A DNA stretch of 64,000 nucleotides from Phoenix dactylifera (lineage: Eukaryota > Streptophyta > Magnoliopsida > Arecales > Arecaceae): assembly GCF_009389715.1 (NCBI RefSeq), contig NW_024067979.1, forward strand, positions 143,501-207,500, written 5' to 3'. Position 1 is the first letter of the stretch. Each line of letters begins with the position of its first letter. Under the pieces are notes generated by a model. That model was not told the DNA's origin, did not search any database, and saw only the letters and a list, made by a program, of their open reading frames with translations. The position numbers were made by a program, and so were the translations under genes. Of this stretch, positions 43,738 to 56,454 are shown piece by piece.

Positions 43738-46440
43738 GGGTGGTAGACTCTGGGGCTACCAGACATATTTGTGGCAATAGGAGTGCGTTTACTTCCTACA
43801 CTCCATTGAATGAAGGCGAAGAACAAGTGTTCATGGGTGATTCAAGACCCTCGCTAGTGGTTGGTAAAGGAAAAGTACTCCTCAAGCTAACATCAGGAAA
43901 AGTCCTTTCCATGAATGATGTGCTGCATGTTCCTAATATCCGTTGGAACTTAGTATCTGTTTCTTTATCAGGAAAGGCTGGAGTTAAAGTGTATCGTGAG
44001 TCTGATAAATTGTAATGACTAAGAACAATGTTTTCATTGGGAAGGGTTATTGTAACTAGAGTTTATTTGTCTTGAATGTAACCGAAACTATGAATGAAAA
44101 TGCATCATCTTTTGCTTATTTGATTGATTCTGTTGATGTATGGCATGGTAGATTAGGACATGTTAATTTTTCTTATATCAAGAAAATGAAAGACCTAGGC
44201 TTGTTAAATAACATTACATTTTTGGAAATGTGAATGATAAATGTGAAGTGTGTATAGAGTCTAAATCTACTAAAAAGAGTCATAAGTCAATAGAAAGAGA
44301 AACTGAATTGCTTGGATTAATACATTCTGATTTAGGAGATTTCAAACACACTCCAACTAGTGGAGGAAAAAGATTTTACATAACTTTTATTGATGAATAT
44401 TCTAAATATACTAAGGTATATCTACTTAGGACAAAAGATGAAACTTTTGAAAAATTTCAGCAATATGTTACTGAAGTAGAAAATAAATTTAATAAGAAAA
44501 TTAAAAGAATAAGGACTGATATAGGAGGAGAATATGAGTATAATCTCTTCAATAAATTTTGTGAAGATAAAGGTATAATTCATGAAATTACCCCACCATA
44601 TTCTCCTGAATCTAATGGAGTTGCTGAACGTAAGAATAGAACGCTAAAAGAAATGATGAATGCTATGTTAATAAGCTCAGGAGTACCTCTTTATTTGTGG
44701 GGGGAAGCTATTCTCTCTGCTTGTCACATTCAAAATAGAATACCTTATAAGAAATCTGGTAAGACACCCTATGAGTTATGGGAAGGTCATGTACCTAACC
44801 TTACATATCTTAAAGTGTAGGGGTATTTGGCCAAAGTTCTATTACCTGAACCAAAGAAAAGAAAGTTGGGACCTAAAACTTTTGATTGCTTATTTATTGG
44901 TTATGCATTAAATAGTGCTGCTTATAGATTTTTAGTATTAAAATGTGAATCTAATATCATGGAACCTAACACTATAGTAGAATCTAAAAATGCTGATTTC
45001 TTCGAACATATCTTTCCTATGTAACTAGGTAAAGAAAAAATTGACTCTCTGCCTCATAATAAACAAGAAAAGGAGGCACATGAAAATTATGAAGTTGATT
45101 TAAGAAGAAGTAAAAGAACTAAAAAAGAGAAAAATTTTGGAAATGACTTTTACACTTTTCTTATTGATAATGAACCTCAAACTTATAAAGAAGCAATAAC
45201 TTCAGTTGATGCACCTTTTTGGAAGGAGGCTATTAATAATGAAATAGAGTCTATTATGTCTAATCATACATGGACCTTAGTTAATTTGCCTCCAGGTGCT
45301 AAATCAATTGGTTGTAAGTGGATGTTTAAAAGAAAATTAAAACCTGATAATTCAATTGATAAGTTTAAAGCAAGATTAGTGGCGAAAGGATACTCACAAA
45401 GAAAAGATATTGATTATTTTGACACCTTTGCACCAGTTTCTAGAATTTCATCTATTAGAGTACTTATTGCATTAGCATCCATTCATAATTTAGTAATTCA
45501 CCAAATGGATATAAAAACTGCATTCTTGAATGGAGAATTAGATGAAGAAATTTATATGAAAGATATGGGTGAAGCTGATGTAATTCTTGGAATTAAGATA
45601 ACAAGAAGTTCTAATGGACTTATGTTATCACAAGAACACTATATTGAGAAAATTTTAAGAAAATTTGAACATTATGATAGTAAACCCGTATCTACTCCAT
45701 ATGATACTAGTATACATTTAAAGAAAAATAAAGAAAATGGTATCTTACAAATAGAATATGCTCGCATCATTGGTAGTTTGATATTTTTAGTTAACTGCAC
45801 TCGTCCTGATATTGCTTATGCAGTAGGAAGATTGAGTAGGTATACTCATAATCCTAGTAAGGATCATTGGAGTGCAGTTCATAGAGTACTAAGGTACTTA
45901 AAAGGAACTATTAATTTTAGTTTGTTATATCGTGGATTTCCAGCTGTACTAGAAGGGTATAGTAATGCAAATTGGATCTCTGATTCAGATGAGATGAAAT
46001 TCACGAGTGGATATATCTTTACTCTTGGTGGGGATGCAGTATCTTGAAAATCATCCAAGCAAACATGCATCGCTCGGTCTACGATGGAGTCCGAGTTTAT
46101 TGCCTTAGAAAAGGCAAGTTCTGAAGCTGAATAGCTTAGAAATCTTGTGGGGGATATTCCATTATGGAATAAACCAACACCTTCTGTGTCTATTCTTTGT
46201 GATAACCAAGCTGCTATATATCGAGCTAAGAATAAAGTTTATAATGGAAAGAGTAGACATATAAGGTTGAGACATAATATTGTAAGGCAGCTGCTTGATG
46301 ATGGTTAATCCCTTGATTTTGTAAAGTCAGAGTTGAATTTGGCCGATCCTCTGACAAAACCACTAGGTAGAAAACTAGTGAGTGAAACATCGAGGGAGAT
46401 GGGACTAATGCCTATATCGAAGTCAATAACGACAGAAACC
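43738..46440 (+). pseudogene. Copia pol (protease, integrase, RT, RNase H)
   Basis: Protease motif VDSGATRHICG is at 43742. The integrase zinc region is around WHGRLGHVNF (44140) and the core has HSDLGD, RTDIGGEY and SPESNGVAERKNRT (44320-44640). Reverse transcriptase covers [10 protein letters not shown] to [18 protein letters not shown] (45220-45560). There it jumps in frame to [13 protein letters not shown], which normally lies well downstream, so the region with the YVDD catalytic motif is deleted. RNase H continues with [22 protein letters not shown]-like and LADPLTKPL. Stops occur at about 44233, 44818, 45022, 46046, 46130 and 46306. Confidence 0.9.
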
Positions 46441-46980
46441 CAACATGTGTGATTGGAGATCCCATGAAGCATGTTCATATGGGTAATAACAAGTCGCTAG
46501 TTGACTGTGAGTACACTATCATATTTAATTTTGAGAATCCCTCTCTATGGTGTAGATAGTGCAAACTGCAGTATATGAGGATGAGGTAAAGCTCTTGATG
46601 GATACCATAGTCCTTTAGGATGGTGTGTCTACTTGCAGTACACACTTGATGGATCCACCTATATGAGTGTGGGAGTGGGGCTGCTTCCTATGAGAATTAG
46701 GCAGTTCTCTAAAGCACTCATGAATATCCAGGTAAAGTGCATGGCCTATTTGCACCAACCCGTTTAGAATAAGCCCAGAACTTGAGAGGTCAATGTGGTC
46801 CATGGGTCACTAATTTACATGAAGAACTTTTGGTTCATAGAAATTTTCATATTTCACCAAAGTTCTGTAAGTCATACTTACTAGTCCTAAAAATGGTTCA
46901 TAGTCTCAAAGACACCATTTTGATGCATTAAACTCTCGCGCTCGTTAACTTATTATTGAATTTTAAAATATGTGGGGGAT

Positions 46981-47208
46981 TGTTGGAATATTTAAAAATT
47001 CCAATTCTACCCTTCTTTGTCTTTTGCCTTTTATCCGGTGTACTTTCTTTAGTCCCACATCGGAAAGAGATAAAACTTAAAAGGTTTTTATGTAGTATTC
47101 AACCTTTTAACTTGGTGAAGCAAAGAAAGTAAGTAGCCCATGCGCGCACGAGCCCAATAAAGGTGCAAGCCAAAATTAGCGAATCCGATCCGGAAACGTT
47201 TAACTGTT
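46981..47208 (+). repeat. Copia 3' LTR, truncated
   Basis: Matches the first part of the 5' LTR through GGAAACGTTTAAC, then switches to unrelated duplicated sequence. Confidence 0.88.
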
Positions 47209-47453
47209 ATTGGGACACATTTTATTTTACTTTTGTGGTGCAAACTTAATCTTGGCGTTTGTCCTTGAGGCAGTGCTCGGTAGGTGGTAAAATCATGGAA
47301 TAAAGCCTTCATTCCGCTGTTATACTATCAAACACCGTTCTTTATTTGGAAAATAGTCTTACATCTTGAATAGGGATAAGTAAGGGGGTTTATAATTCTA
47401 TTTCATGAAACAAGTCCTATCATCTACACGTCTGTGGATAATGGTGCAAGCTT
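47209..47453. repeat. Duplicated block, empty counterpart of 23895-24474
   Basis: Matches 23905-23932 joined directly to 24269-24474, without the 336-bp insert that separates them there. It ends at GGTGCAAG. Confidence 0.75.
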
Positions 47454-48047
47454 GGTCCATGGGCTAGCTGTTGAGAGAGAACAGCGCATGGAATAAGAAG
47501 AAGAGAAGTGGAAGAGAACTCCATGAAAATTATATTGATCAAGCAAAAGGATCCATAGCAAACTAAACCCTGAGCTGTCTTATATAGACAAGCCTTACAA
47601 ATTCGATTGAAAATGAAAAACTTGATTAAAAAATAAAAAAAAAATATACTGAGATTGTTCGACTACAAAATCTGAAAATATGATGAAAAACTAATATTGT
47701 CTCCAATGAAAAATATTTTCTAAAAAATTGATCAAATAGAATGGATCAATCAATTATGGCATCGTTAGGGTCTTCCGCTGCAAATTTGTTGTCTCCTAAA
47801 AGCTTTGGCTTGGTCCATAGCCAAATAATAACTAGAAGCGGAACTTAAAGCACTGTAGCGGAAGATAAATGCAGTCTTTTAAGCCCACGAACGGAAAGGC
47901 CCAAGTTAATTCTCAACCAAAATAAGTTCAACATGTGGAAGAAGGCCCAAGATGCTGTCCAAGAAGTATACCCAGCGAGCACTGCGGTCCAAATCCACAC
48001 ATTCTGTGCAACTTTTTCTATTAGACACCTTCATGCTTTTGTTTATA

Positions 48048-48079
<32 letters not shown>

Positions 48080-49265
48080 GAGAGAGCGTCTCATGCGTCC
48101 TCGTATCATAGATTCGTCATTATTGCCGCCATCAAAAAAAGTATACAAGTTAAAGTTGACGATTCCAGTGAGAGACATATCTCAGCCTTGGTACTGGTAT
48201 TAGAATTTAAAATTTGTTATTTTAGTAGTTAAACTTGTTCATAGAAATTTCTGGTTCAGTCAATACGTTTCTTGTTGTTGAGGATTTAGAAATAACCATC
48301 CCATTTACATTGGCAAGCTGGGTATTACAAGTCACCGTTCTAATCTGCAGATCAGCCATTGAACAAGCATGCATGGCAAGGGATAGAGGTGGTTACAAAT
48401 TTCAAATTTGCACCATTGGCCTCTTTTTTTTATTATTTGGTGAAAACTAAAATGGAGGTCTCATTCAGTATATTATATTTTTCTTGAATTTGATAATCAA
48501 AAGGTATGGGTGAGTGATCACTAATGATCGCGGCAAATATGTCAAATACGCCCGTAGGCGTGACTTTGGGTTAGGTCATGTGCTTTTAGCTTGATGGAAC
48601 GGGTCAAGCCGGGTCAGGATTATAGACCCAAAGCTCTTTCAAGTTGGGTTCAGGGCAAACCCAACTAGATTCTATCTTAATTCTATCCAATAATATATTA
48701 AATAAAATTTGCACATTTTAATTAATATCTCATACTAACAAACTATATCTTTAAATATATCGGTAAATTCAGAATTGTCCACTAATTTCTTGTTATTAAG
48801 GGATATTATCATTGGGTTGTTGATTTATTTGCTAAGTGTTGAGTCACCCACCTAAACATGCCATTTGATTACTCGAGAAGTGTGAAACCGCAATAGTTTT
48901 TTCTCTGAGATCTAGGGAGACAGATGGATGATGGAGTATGGATCGCTCTGAGATCTGTGTAGTGGATGATCTGGTGGTCGTTGGGTGCGAAGGGAAGGCC
49001 CATCGATCCTTGGAGATCTAGCCACTTGTAACAATAGGATATTAGAATGTTTTATGAACAGGTCCATCTTTGTAGCAAAAGATCTGTCTCTGCTGCCTTC
49101 CAAAGGAGTTTCATGAGCCAACATTTGTTGAGGGGCACAGAGACATGACGTCACATGGCGTGTTGGTTTGGTAGGTTTTTGGTAGATGTTGGATTTGCCT
49201 CTGGAGCATGAGGCGTTGAATTCATCAGGCTGTTGATGATGAGCACAAGACTGTTGAATCACACT
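47454..49265. other. Intergenic, no gene seen
   Basis: AT-rich sequence with a 25-base A run at 48055-48079, possibly the tail of an old retroposed sequence. Short frames at 47933-48450 show no domain. CTTGGTCCAT at 47454 recurs as CTTGGTCCATAG at 47810, with no other clear LTR evidence. Confidence 0.45.
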
Positions 49266-50180
49266 CACTTTAAAGGAGGCGGTAGATATCTTTCACTCTG
49301 ACTCTTGGACTGTAGAACATACTCCAAACTCTCATATCTAGACTAGCAATCTCCAAAATAAGCAGCGATCGGACTCTCTCCATGAGGTGCCCTCCAAACA
49401 AATAGCCGATTCGACCGGTATCCCGCCCTGCCTCCTTAAGGCAGAGAAGATCGCAAATCCGTAGTCCGCCCGCAGCCTTAATGTTGACCATTGTCGGCCA
49501 GAGCCTTACTGGGTGAGTGTCCACCCAAGGGTCCTCCACCACATCTATACTGCACCCGTCACTGATCAATCACCTGATGTTAGACAAGGCAACGACCACA
49601 TACCTGTAGATCTCCCGCCAGAGGAAAGAGCACCTCCGGCCACGTTGAGCTGCCCCATTCGCCGTGGCTAGTCCGTAGCGAGCAGTCAACACCTGACTCC
49701 AAAAACACTACGGCTCAAGTACAAGTCTTACAGCATGCCGAGCAATCAACGCCTCTCTCTTCATAATAAGAGACTGGACACCCAACCCTCTCCGCGAGAT
49801 GGTTAGCAGATCGTCTCCCACGCCAGCCGATGCACCCCGTGACGATCGCCACGTGAGCCCTAGAGGAAGTTCCGGAGAAGCCGCTTAGTCTTCAAGATGA
49901 CAGTATTAGACATAAGATAAACCGGTATGTAGCTCATAACCGACCTTACCAGCGCCAGCCTACCCATCATGGATAACGTGGTCGTTCTCTAGCTCTCCGG
50001 CCACTCTTAGATGCATTGCACCATGCTGAGGTACTCTGACACCCACAGTCTTCTCCCCGTAATGTGGATGCCCAAATAGCTCCACGACCCCTCCTGCTCT
50101 CTCAAGCCAAGTAGTCCCCTGATAACCTGCTTCACTCACAACTCCGTCTTCAGACTGAAGCAAATCATAGACTTATGAAG
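49266..50180 (-). pseudogene. LINE RT C-terminal/linker segment, inverted
   Basis: On the minus strand: MICFSLKTE near 50165, then a frameshifted region matching the LINE at 24475. The linker reads ISDGCSIDVVEDPWVDTHPV, RLWPTMVNI and DMRVWSMFYSPRVRVKDIYR. The RT catalytic motif is not included. Confidence 0.8.
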
Positions 50181-50747
50181 GTTCGGAGGTTACCGCCTCC
50201 TTTAGAGTGAAGGCACCCGAGGCAGGACTGTGATTGGATCTGGAGATTCGGTCTTCACTTGAGGGTAGCCCTGTTCCTCGAGAAGGTGGTTTAGGGCTAG
50301 TTGCCGACGAGATCGATGCTAAGTGGGTAGGGATTGGGCATCCAACCTCAGTGCCCTGGGTGCAAGTTGGATGATACCGTGGACTAACCTCTATTTCAAT
50401 GCGAGCAAGCTAGGAGGTCTAGAGGCTCGTCAATATCCCGCCGGATGCTTAGTGCCACCCGAGCCCCTTCATTCAAATGCTCAAACGATGGGCCACTGCC
50501 TCTCAAACTCGGCAAGTAGCCATAGTGGCGACTTATACCGCTTACCATATCTAGCAAGCCAAGAATCCCTGGACATTTGGAGAGAGCTGCCCTACACCTA
50601 GGTTAGTCGTGGAGCGGGCCCAAGGTGCAGGCGGCAAAGATTACCCATGCAGGTCCATTGGACAGGACTTTGATAGCTCGAGGCATCTGGGGCTCCACAT
50701 CTGCTCTTGTAGTGCTACGGTCGGTGTCTTTCACCCGAAAGCCCCCA

Positions 50748-51190
50748 TCTCGAGCTTTCTCAAGGTCAACTTTGATGGATACGTGCTAGACGGTGATAGA
50801 AGGGGTGGTGGAGGCTTCATCATCGAAGGCTCGAACTCCAGAGTGGTGGTTGCTGGTGGATGCCAGATTTTTGACATCTCTATTATGGGGGCGGGGTTGA
50901 GGGCAATTTGAGTGGGTCTATGTCAAATCCCACGCATTCTGCGGGCTAGTACAGTCCTGCTCGAAGGTGACTCGGCCATAGTAATCGGTTGGATTTAAGG
51001 GTATCAATGATGTGGGTGGCTATCACTCTTTGCTTGAGACATTCGGGTTATGGTAAGTGGAAATATTGTCTTTCAAGTCAAACATATATTTAAACAGACC
51101 AATAAGGCTGCAAATTTCGTGGCTTCGTATGTGGCCGGCCACTCGGAGGTCCAATAGATTAGGAATACGAAGTTATCTGCTTCGTTAGTT
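50748..51190 (+). pseudogene. LINE RNase H domain, decayed
   Basis: SSFLKVNFDGYVLDGDRRG, NSRVVVAGGCQIFDISI and LLEGDSAIVIGWI align with the intact domain at 6277-6771. At least three stops interrupt it. Confidence 0.85.
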
Positions 51191-51240
51191 TAATTTTTTT
51201 AAATTTATTTATATCAAGAATATAGGTACCAGATAAAAAA

Positions 51241-51790
51241 AAAGTACTCACGAAAATCCAAATTTGGCTATAATATTACCATGCCGTTATTTTCGGCATC
51301 CGAGGGGGCAAGGGATATGAGGCGTGCGGTGCGGAGCCGGCAAGTGACGGGAGACACGCTTGTGTGGGAGACCGGATCCAAGCCACTGACTCTGACCCAA
51401 AAACGAAGACACCGTGGAGACGAGCGATTCCGTGTCCAATCAATCGGTGTCCAATTCAAAATTTATTGGGTTGATATATTGAAGCCTGACCCAGACACTT
51501 GCCCGACCTAACGCAAGACTCCACGGAAACCAATCCAGACCAAGCCCAATTCCAAGCTGTATGTAAAAGGAATCTTGATTTAGTAGTCAACAGTAAAATA
51601 ATCAGATAATGTTGTTCATTTTTCTTATTATCAATTATGATCACTACTAGCTAAAATATCCTACGGCAAGCATTAGTTTATTGTCAACTGAATTTAATTC
51701 AATGTTGAATTAGTTTATGGGATGGTTTTATAATAAAAGAAATAACAATTTTGGAGAAAGTCCATCATTTGAAGTAAATTAGCATCAATG
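51241..51790. other. Intergenic, no gene seen
   Basis: Short frames on both strands around 51281-51511 have no recognisable domain. Nothing else stands out. Confidence 0.4.
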
Positions 51791-51905
51791 AGACCTTGTA
51801 GGAGATGCGGTTTAGCCCAGTATACAGTTTTTGGATGAAGATGGGTCGGCCAGATTCGCAGGTTCGAATTCTGGTTCGAGGCATCGTAGACTTTTTTTTT
51901 CCGAT
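51791..51905 (+). repeat. Possible tRNA-derived SINE fragment
   Basis: GGTTCGAATTC (51860-51870) is a good RNA polymerase III box B, and GCGGTTTAGCCCAGTATAC about 50 bp upstream could be a decayed box A. The following GGTTCGAGGCATCG and T run are compatible with a SINE body. It does not fold into a complete tRNA cloverleaf by eye. Confidence 0.3.
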
Positions 51906-54900
51906 GAGATACCGCAGAATTTATTAAAAGATCCTAGATCCAAATTTGTTAGGTTTCTGAGCTCCGACGCGGGAGAAATCCATTGGTAGATATCTGCATC
52001 ATGCTATCATTTTAGAAGTAAGTGGCCAATGAGTTATGGCGTATATATAATGTAATAAATAATTGTTGCTCTTCTGCTTTGAGAATAAATAATTGTCACA
52101 TAATGACATGACATCAAACTTGGGCAAAACTTAACGATATAATATATGACATGATGAAGCGTCATGTTGCACGCTTTGAATCTTGACCTCGACATTGCAA
52201 AGATGATATGGATGAAACCTTTTTATATCGTTTTCAATAGACTTTAGGAGTCAATTGGGCACAACATCCGATTATGCATTAAAAAAAAAATACATAATAG
52301 AAATGTGCACATTGGAAAGCCACTTAAAGCCCCAGTCACACCTGTTCAAATGGAGGCTGAAGCCCTTTTATGTTTCCACTAAGCTTATTGCCCTCCTTTA
52401 ATGGACCAATCCACTTCCCCAGTTGGACTATGTAGAGATACACACGGCCACATAGCTTCATCCATTAGGGTGGGGGGATATCCAATATATATCCTTTGTC
52501 AATTTCCAATTCTCCATCATTTATCTATCCAACTGGGCATTCAGAGTCATTTTGGAAGGCTGTAAAGTTGCCATAATTACTTTTCTTCAACCTTTTTTTA
52601 AAGGAAGTTAATACCATCAACTTAAGAGATTGGATATGCTCGATGCCATGTTAAAGTGTAAGACCATTCCAACAAAAAAACTTTGAGAAGTATGTGCTCC
52701 AATTCAGGATTAAACTGGAGAGACTCAATCCCTTTCATTATTTTGTTTTATTTTTTTGAAGGCACGGGTAGTAGTAGAAAGGCCTCACTTTTTTAACATT
52801 CAGTCCAGCTGCAATATTTCCTTTTTTTGAAAAAATCCTGGTCCTCTAAACAATCCAGTAACCATACTACCCCCTCCATATTTCTAGTTCAGATCCCCGA
52901 TCCTTCTCCCCCGACTTCATTGCCAACAATCTTGTCTCTCAAGTCTATCATTTTTAATTTTCACCTTAAATATGAGAATATTTTTTTGAGTTTCTTAGAC
53001 TTACATAAGTACTTAAAATCTTTTTACGAATAACTAATATGAAACTAAACATACGTCAGCACAAACCTTTATATTTTGAATTAAAAATTGCTTCCTTGCA
53101 AAGTGCTAATATAAAGATGCACACACTTGCAATATAATAGAAACAAATAACCCAGTTGTGCACACTCTTTCTATCTCGTTGGACACAGTTAATATGAAGT
53201 TGCACACAATTATCGAGTGATGAACCATGCACATAATTACGATATTATGGACACCGTTAAACCAAATATGCACACACTTAAGTTAGTGTCTCTCAAAGTA
53301 AAAAATATTTCATTTTTTGTTATAGAATGTTAATCTGTCTCACGTTTGATATATGACCGACATATCCAAATATCTAGTTATTTGAATTTGCATATATTTC
53401 GTTTTCATATATAATATTGTAAACAAATCTATTGTTATATTTCTACAAGCCTATTGTGACTATTTTTCCGCGATTTGCGACGTTGACGCGCTGTAGATGG
53501 TACGGTCAAGCACCAACACTACGAAGTCGAGGAAGGAAAAAAAAAGCATAGGGCTCAAATAGAAGATGAGTACCTTCTGTTGACCCCAAGAATAGGGTCA
53601 ATGAAAGGTACTATTTCAGGCACATTGTCAAGTTGGTAGTCATCTTTATTGAGTTGATGCCCTCTGAGTAAAAGCAAAGGGTGACTGCCACTTCCTTTGA
53701 ACATCTCCTAACACTTCTGTACATCAAGCAAAGCAAGCCCTGTTTTGACGCTGTCTGTCCTTTTGGGATGATGAGAATAGGATTTTTGGTTTGGAAAGAT
53801 ATTTATGCCCTTCATGGGGATTTATTTTGCCCTTATCCTTGGATTAAGAGCCACTAGTGATGAGGCCAACCTAGGGAGGGAGGGGAATGTCTAATCCAGC
53901 CTCACCTCTGATATTTTGAGGGCAGCCACAAGAAGGCAGCCAGAGATGGGGTGAAGAAAAAACTAAAAATTCTTGTTGGAAAGGCTGGGCAGTGAGATGT
54001 ATAGGATTTATCAAGCTATGGATACCATTTCTTTTTGTGACTATCTTCTTCCCATCCTTTAATAAAAAACTTTCTCTTCCCAACCATACAATATCATATT
54101 CCTAAGAGATTATGTGCATACATCGTTGGTCTAGACGATCTATGATTGTATGGTTGGGGCTTCCTATCTTTGCATTCTTTTGCCAGCAAATTTCTAATCT
54201 AGCAGAGGGTGTAAGGAGAAAAGAACTTCATCGGCAAGAATTTTGCGCAGTATATGGAGGGCTGAACATTTACCTTGTGCCATCCAACATTTCTTATAGC
54301 ATCCATCAATGCAACGTTAGCTTTTGTTATGTTAAATTCTATTATATATATGCCAAACCTGTTTGGGTGGCTAAATATATGCTAAATTTTTTTGGCCAGA
54401 GTATCCTTCACTTTTTGTAACTTTTTCGCTTAACTGTACATATTCCATCGATCTTTTGATACCTCATAATTCTTTCTTATTATTGGAGTAATGTGGTTCT
54501 TGGTGCATTTACCATGCCATATATCTATGCTTAAGCCTTTTTATCTAGCTTCTAAATTGATATCCTCATATCATAGTGAAAAAGAATGGACATGTCTTTA
54601 TGATCAATTTTATTGCTTCATGAAGTTCCGGTTCTTAAAACCATTGAGTAAGGAACACAATCCTTAGTAGACCTTTTTATTTTTATCTTAATTTACCCAT
54701 CAATGAAGGCCATGATTTGTTATTTATAGTTCAACAAACAACTACACATTAGATTTTCTTTTTGGTTCTTTTGATTTGAAGTTGACACTTAGCTAGTTAA
54801 CCACAATTTAAATATGTTACGGACCCTTTATTTATATAATCGTAGGGTCAACTTAGAGAAAAATTCTTATCGAAATTTTCAATTTTTATTTGCCCTATGG

Positions 54901-56158
54901 AGAGAAAATTTAATGATTAAACCTCTAGAGTATTCTTTGCTTGGATAAAGTTTGATTATCTTTTACTTGGTCACTAGTATGATTGCTCGTTCTAGTCAAT
55001 TTTGCACACTTGTCACAACTTGACCAAAGACCTTTGTGATTATCATCTAGTTGGTATTAGAAAGAAAAATCTAAAGACACTCACATAAATCACTTTGGCT
55101 TTCTTTCCTTTTTCTACACATTCTGACATTTAGTAGGAGGTGAGCCTGGATGAAGATGCTGAACCGCAAGTGTGTCCAAACACTTGCCGACCTTATCAAA
55201 TTTTTAGGTCAATTTTGGAAGTTCCATTGCTCTTGTCATCCAAATGACGTATTATTTAAAAACTCCAAATAATGTAATGCCATTCAAGGAGGACTGCGTA
55301 GGAGGAAGGGATAGGTTTTGGGCAGATGCAACTAAATACATAATTGATTTGGTTGTGAAATGACATGCCTCTATAAAAGGTGAGACATAAGGTAATGAGA
55401 AAGATAAAGGAGTTGGTAAGGAACTCAAACTATCAAGTTGAGGTTGGTTTTGATAGGATAACAGCCTAAAATCGCAATAATTTCTCCGCCTAATTTGTTA
55501 TACATCAATTTTAAACGATAAAAATGTCCTATACTTTTCAGATTACATTATATCAATTTGGACCATCCCTCATATAATCAAATCTTCAACATAATTTCAA
55601 ATGCTTTATTAGGTGAAAGTAACAAAAAATATCTTAGACACCAATGGAGTTTGCAAAACATAAAATTCACTTTAACTCTACACCAGAAATATATTAAAGA
55701 CATAGTTGTATTATTCGAATGCATTATCCACATTCATTGGTCTGTATTATTTTCTGTTTAAACAAAATATTAGTCAATCAATTTCCTGAGGATCGATCTG
55801 GCCTAATTAATTTAGACAAAATATTGCCATCAGCATCACTACATGACCATCTGAATCTTGATCACTCCTACCATTCCTCCAATAACATATTCTAATTTAC
55901 CAAAAGAAAAAATATTAAAGATCACCTTCCAAATCTACTCAACCCATGAATCCACTTCCTATACTTCCAAAAATTGCGTATCTTACCCTAACCCTAAACC
56001 CAATCCGAGTCGCTCTAGCCTTTCCAAATAAAACCAGCAACAAGGAGTCGTAGCTCATATTATCATAACAAAAAAAGCAAAAAAAAATTACACCCTCTCT
56101 CTTCTTTTAGGCTAGAACCGCCCCTTGCTAACATGCGCAGTTAGGCCACCGAGTGCCA

Positions 56159-56162
<4 letters not shown>
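51906..56162. other. Long AT-rich intergenic stretch, no gene seen
   Basis: About 4.2 kb with only short, low-quality frames. No transposase, RT or host domain and no clear element ends were found. The last few hundred bases should hold the promoter of the ACR gene. Confidence 0.5.

Positions 56163-56193
<31 letters not shown>
56163..56193. repeat. (AG) microsatellite in the ACR 5' region
   Basis: About 15 AG units, roughly 260 bp before the ACR start codon. GA-rich tracts are common in plant 5' untranslated regions and promoters, so it may be transcribed. Confidence 0.9.
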
Positions 56194-56195
<2 letters not shown>

Positions 56196-56454
56196 CCTCT
56201 GGAAAAAAGGCAACGTTATAGAGCGACAGCGCACCTCTTTCTGCCATCGGAAACGTTCGTCTCTCCTCCCCGCCCCCCTCGCTCTCGCCTCCTACCCCTA
56301 TTCGAGCGAGCACCAGAGAGATATCGGTGGTGGCCGCTGTCTGCCCTCCAAGACTTCTCTTTTCCTCCTCTCCACCAAGCGAGCGAAAGAAAGAAAGAAA
56401 CAGAGGAAAGAAGGAAGGCGGAGCGCCCTCGGTTCGGCTTCGATTCCTTCGCCC

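Larger units (their letters stand above)
42413..47208 (+). mobile_element. Copia LTR retrotransposon, defective
   Basis: A 5' LTR starts TGTTGGAATATTTGAAAATTC at 42413 and a 3' LTR starts TGTTGGAATATTTAAAAATTC at 46981, after the purine-rich GTGGGGGAT (46972-46980). Order of domains is gag, protease, integrase, reverse transcriptase, RNase H, which defines Copia. The 3' LTR is cut short at about 47208, where the duplicated block known from 23895 begins. Stops, an RT deletion and loss of the gag zinc knuckle make it non-autonomous. Confidence 0.93.
49266..51240 (+). mobile_element. LINE with inverted 5' segment (twin-priming structure)
   Basis: The 3' part (50185-51240) is sense on the plus strand, with LINE linker, RNase H and an A-rich tail at 51231-51242. 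The 5' part (49266-50180) is on the minus strand and encodes reverse transcriptase C-terminal and linker sequence. The outer end of the inverted part (DIYRLL) is the same LINE position as the start of the sense part: TACCGCCTCCTTTA appears at both, in opposite orientation. ACTCAC occurs before the left end and after the tail and may be part of the target duplication. Confidence 0.82.

Noticed and set aside
50323-50601. 92-codon plus-strand frame as a separate gene
   Set aside because: It falls between the LINE linker and the RNase H domain of the same element and is decayed LINE ORF2 sequence.
51791-51905. Functional tRNA gene
   Set aside because: Box B is good but no complete acceptor, D and anticodon arms could be paired.
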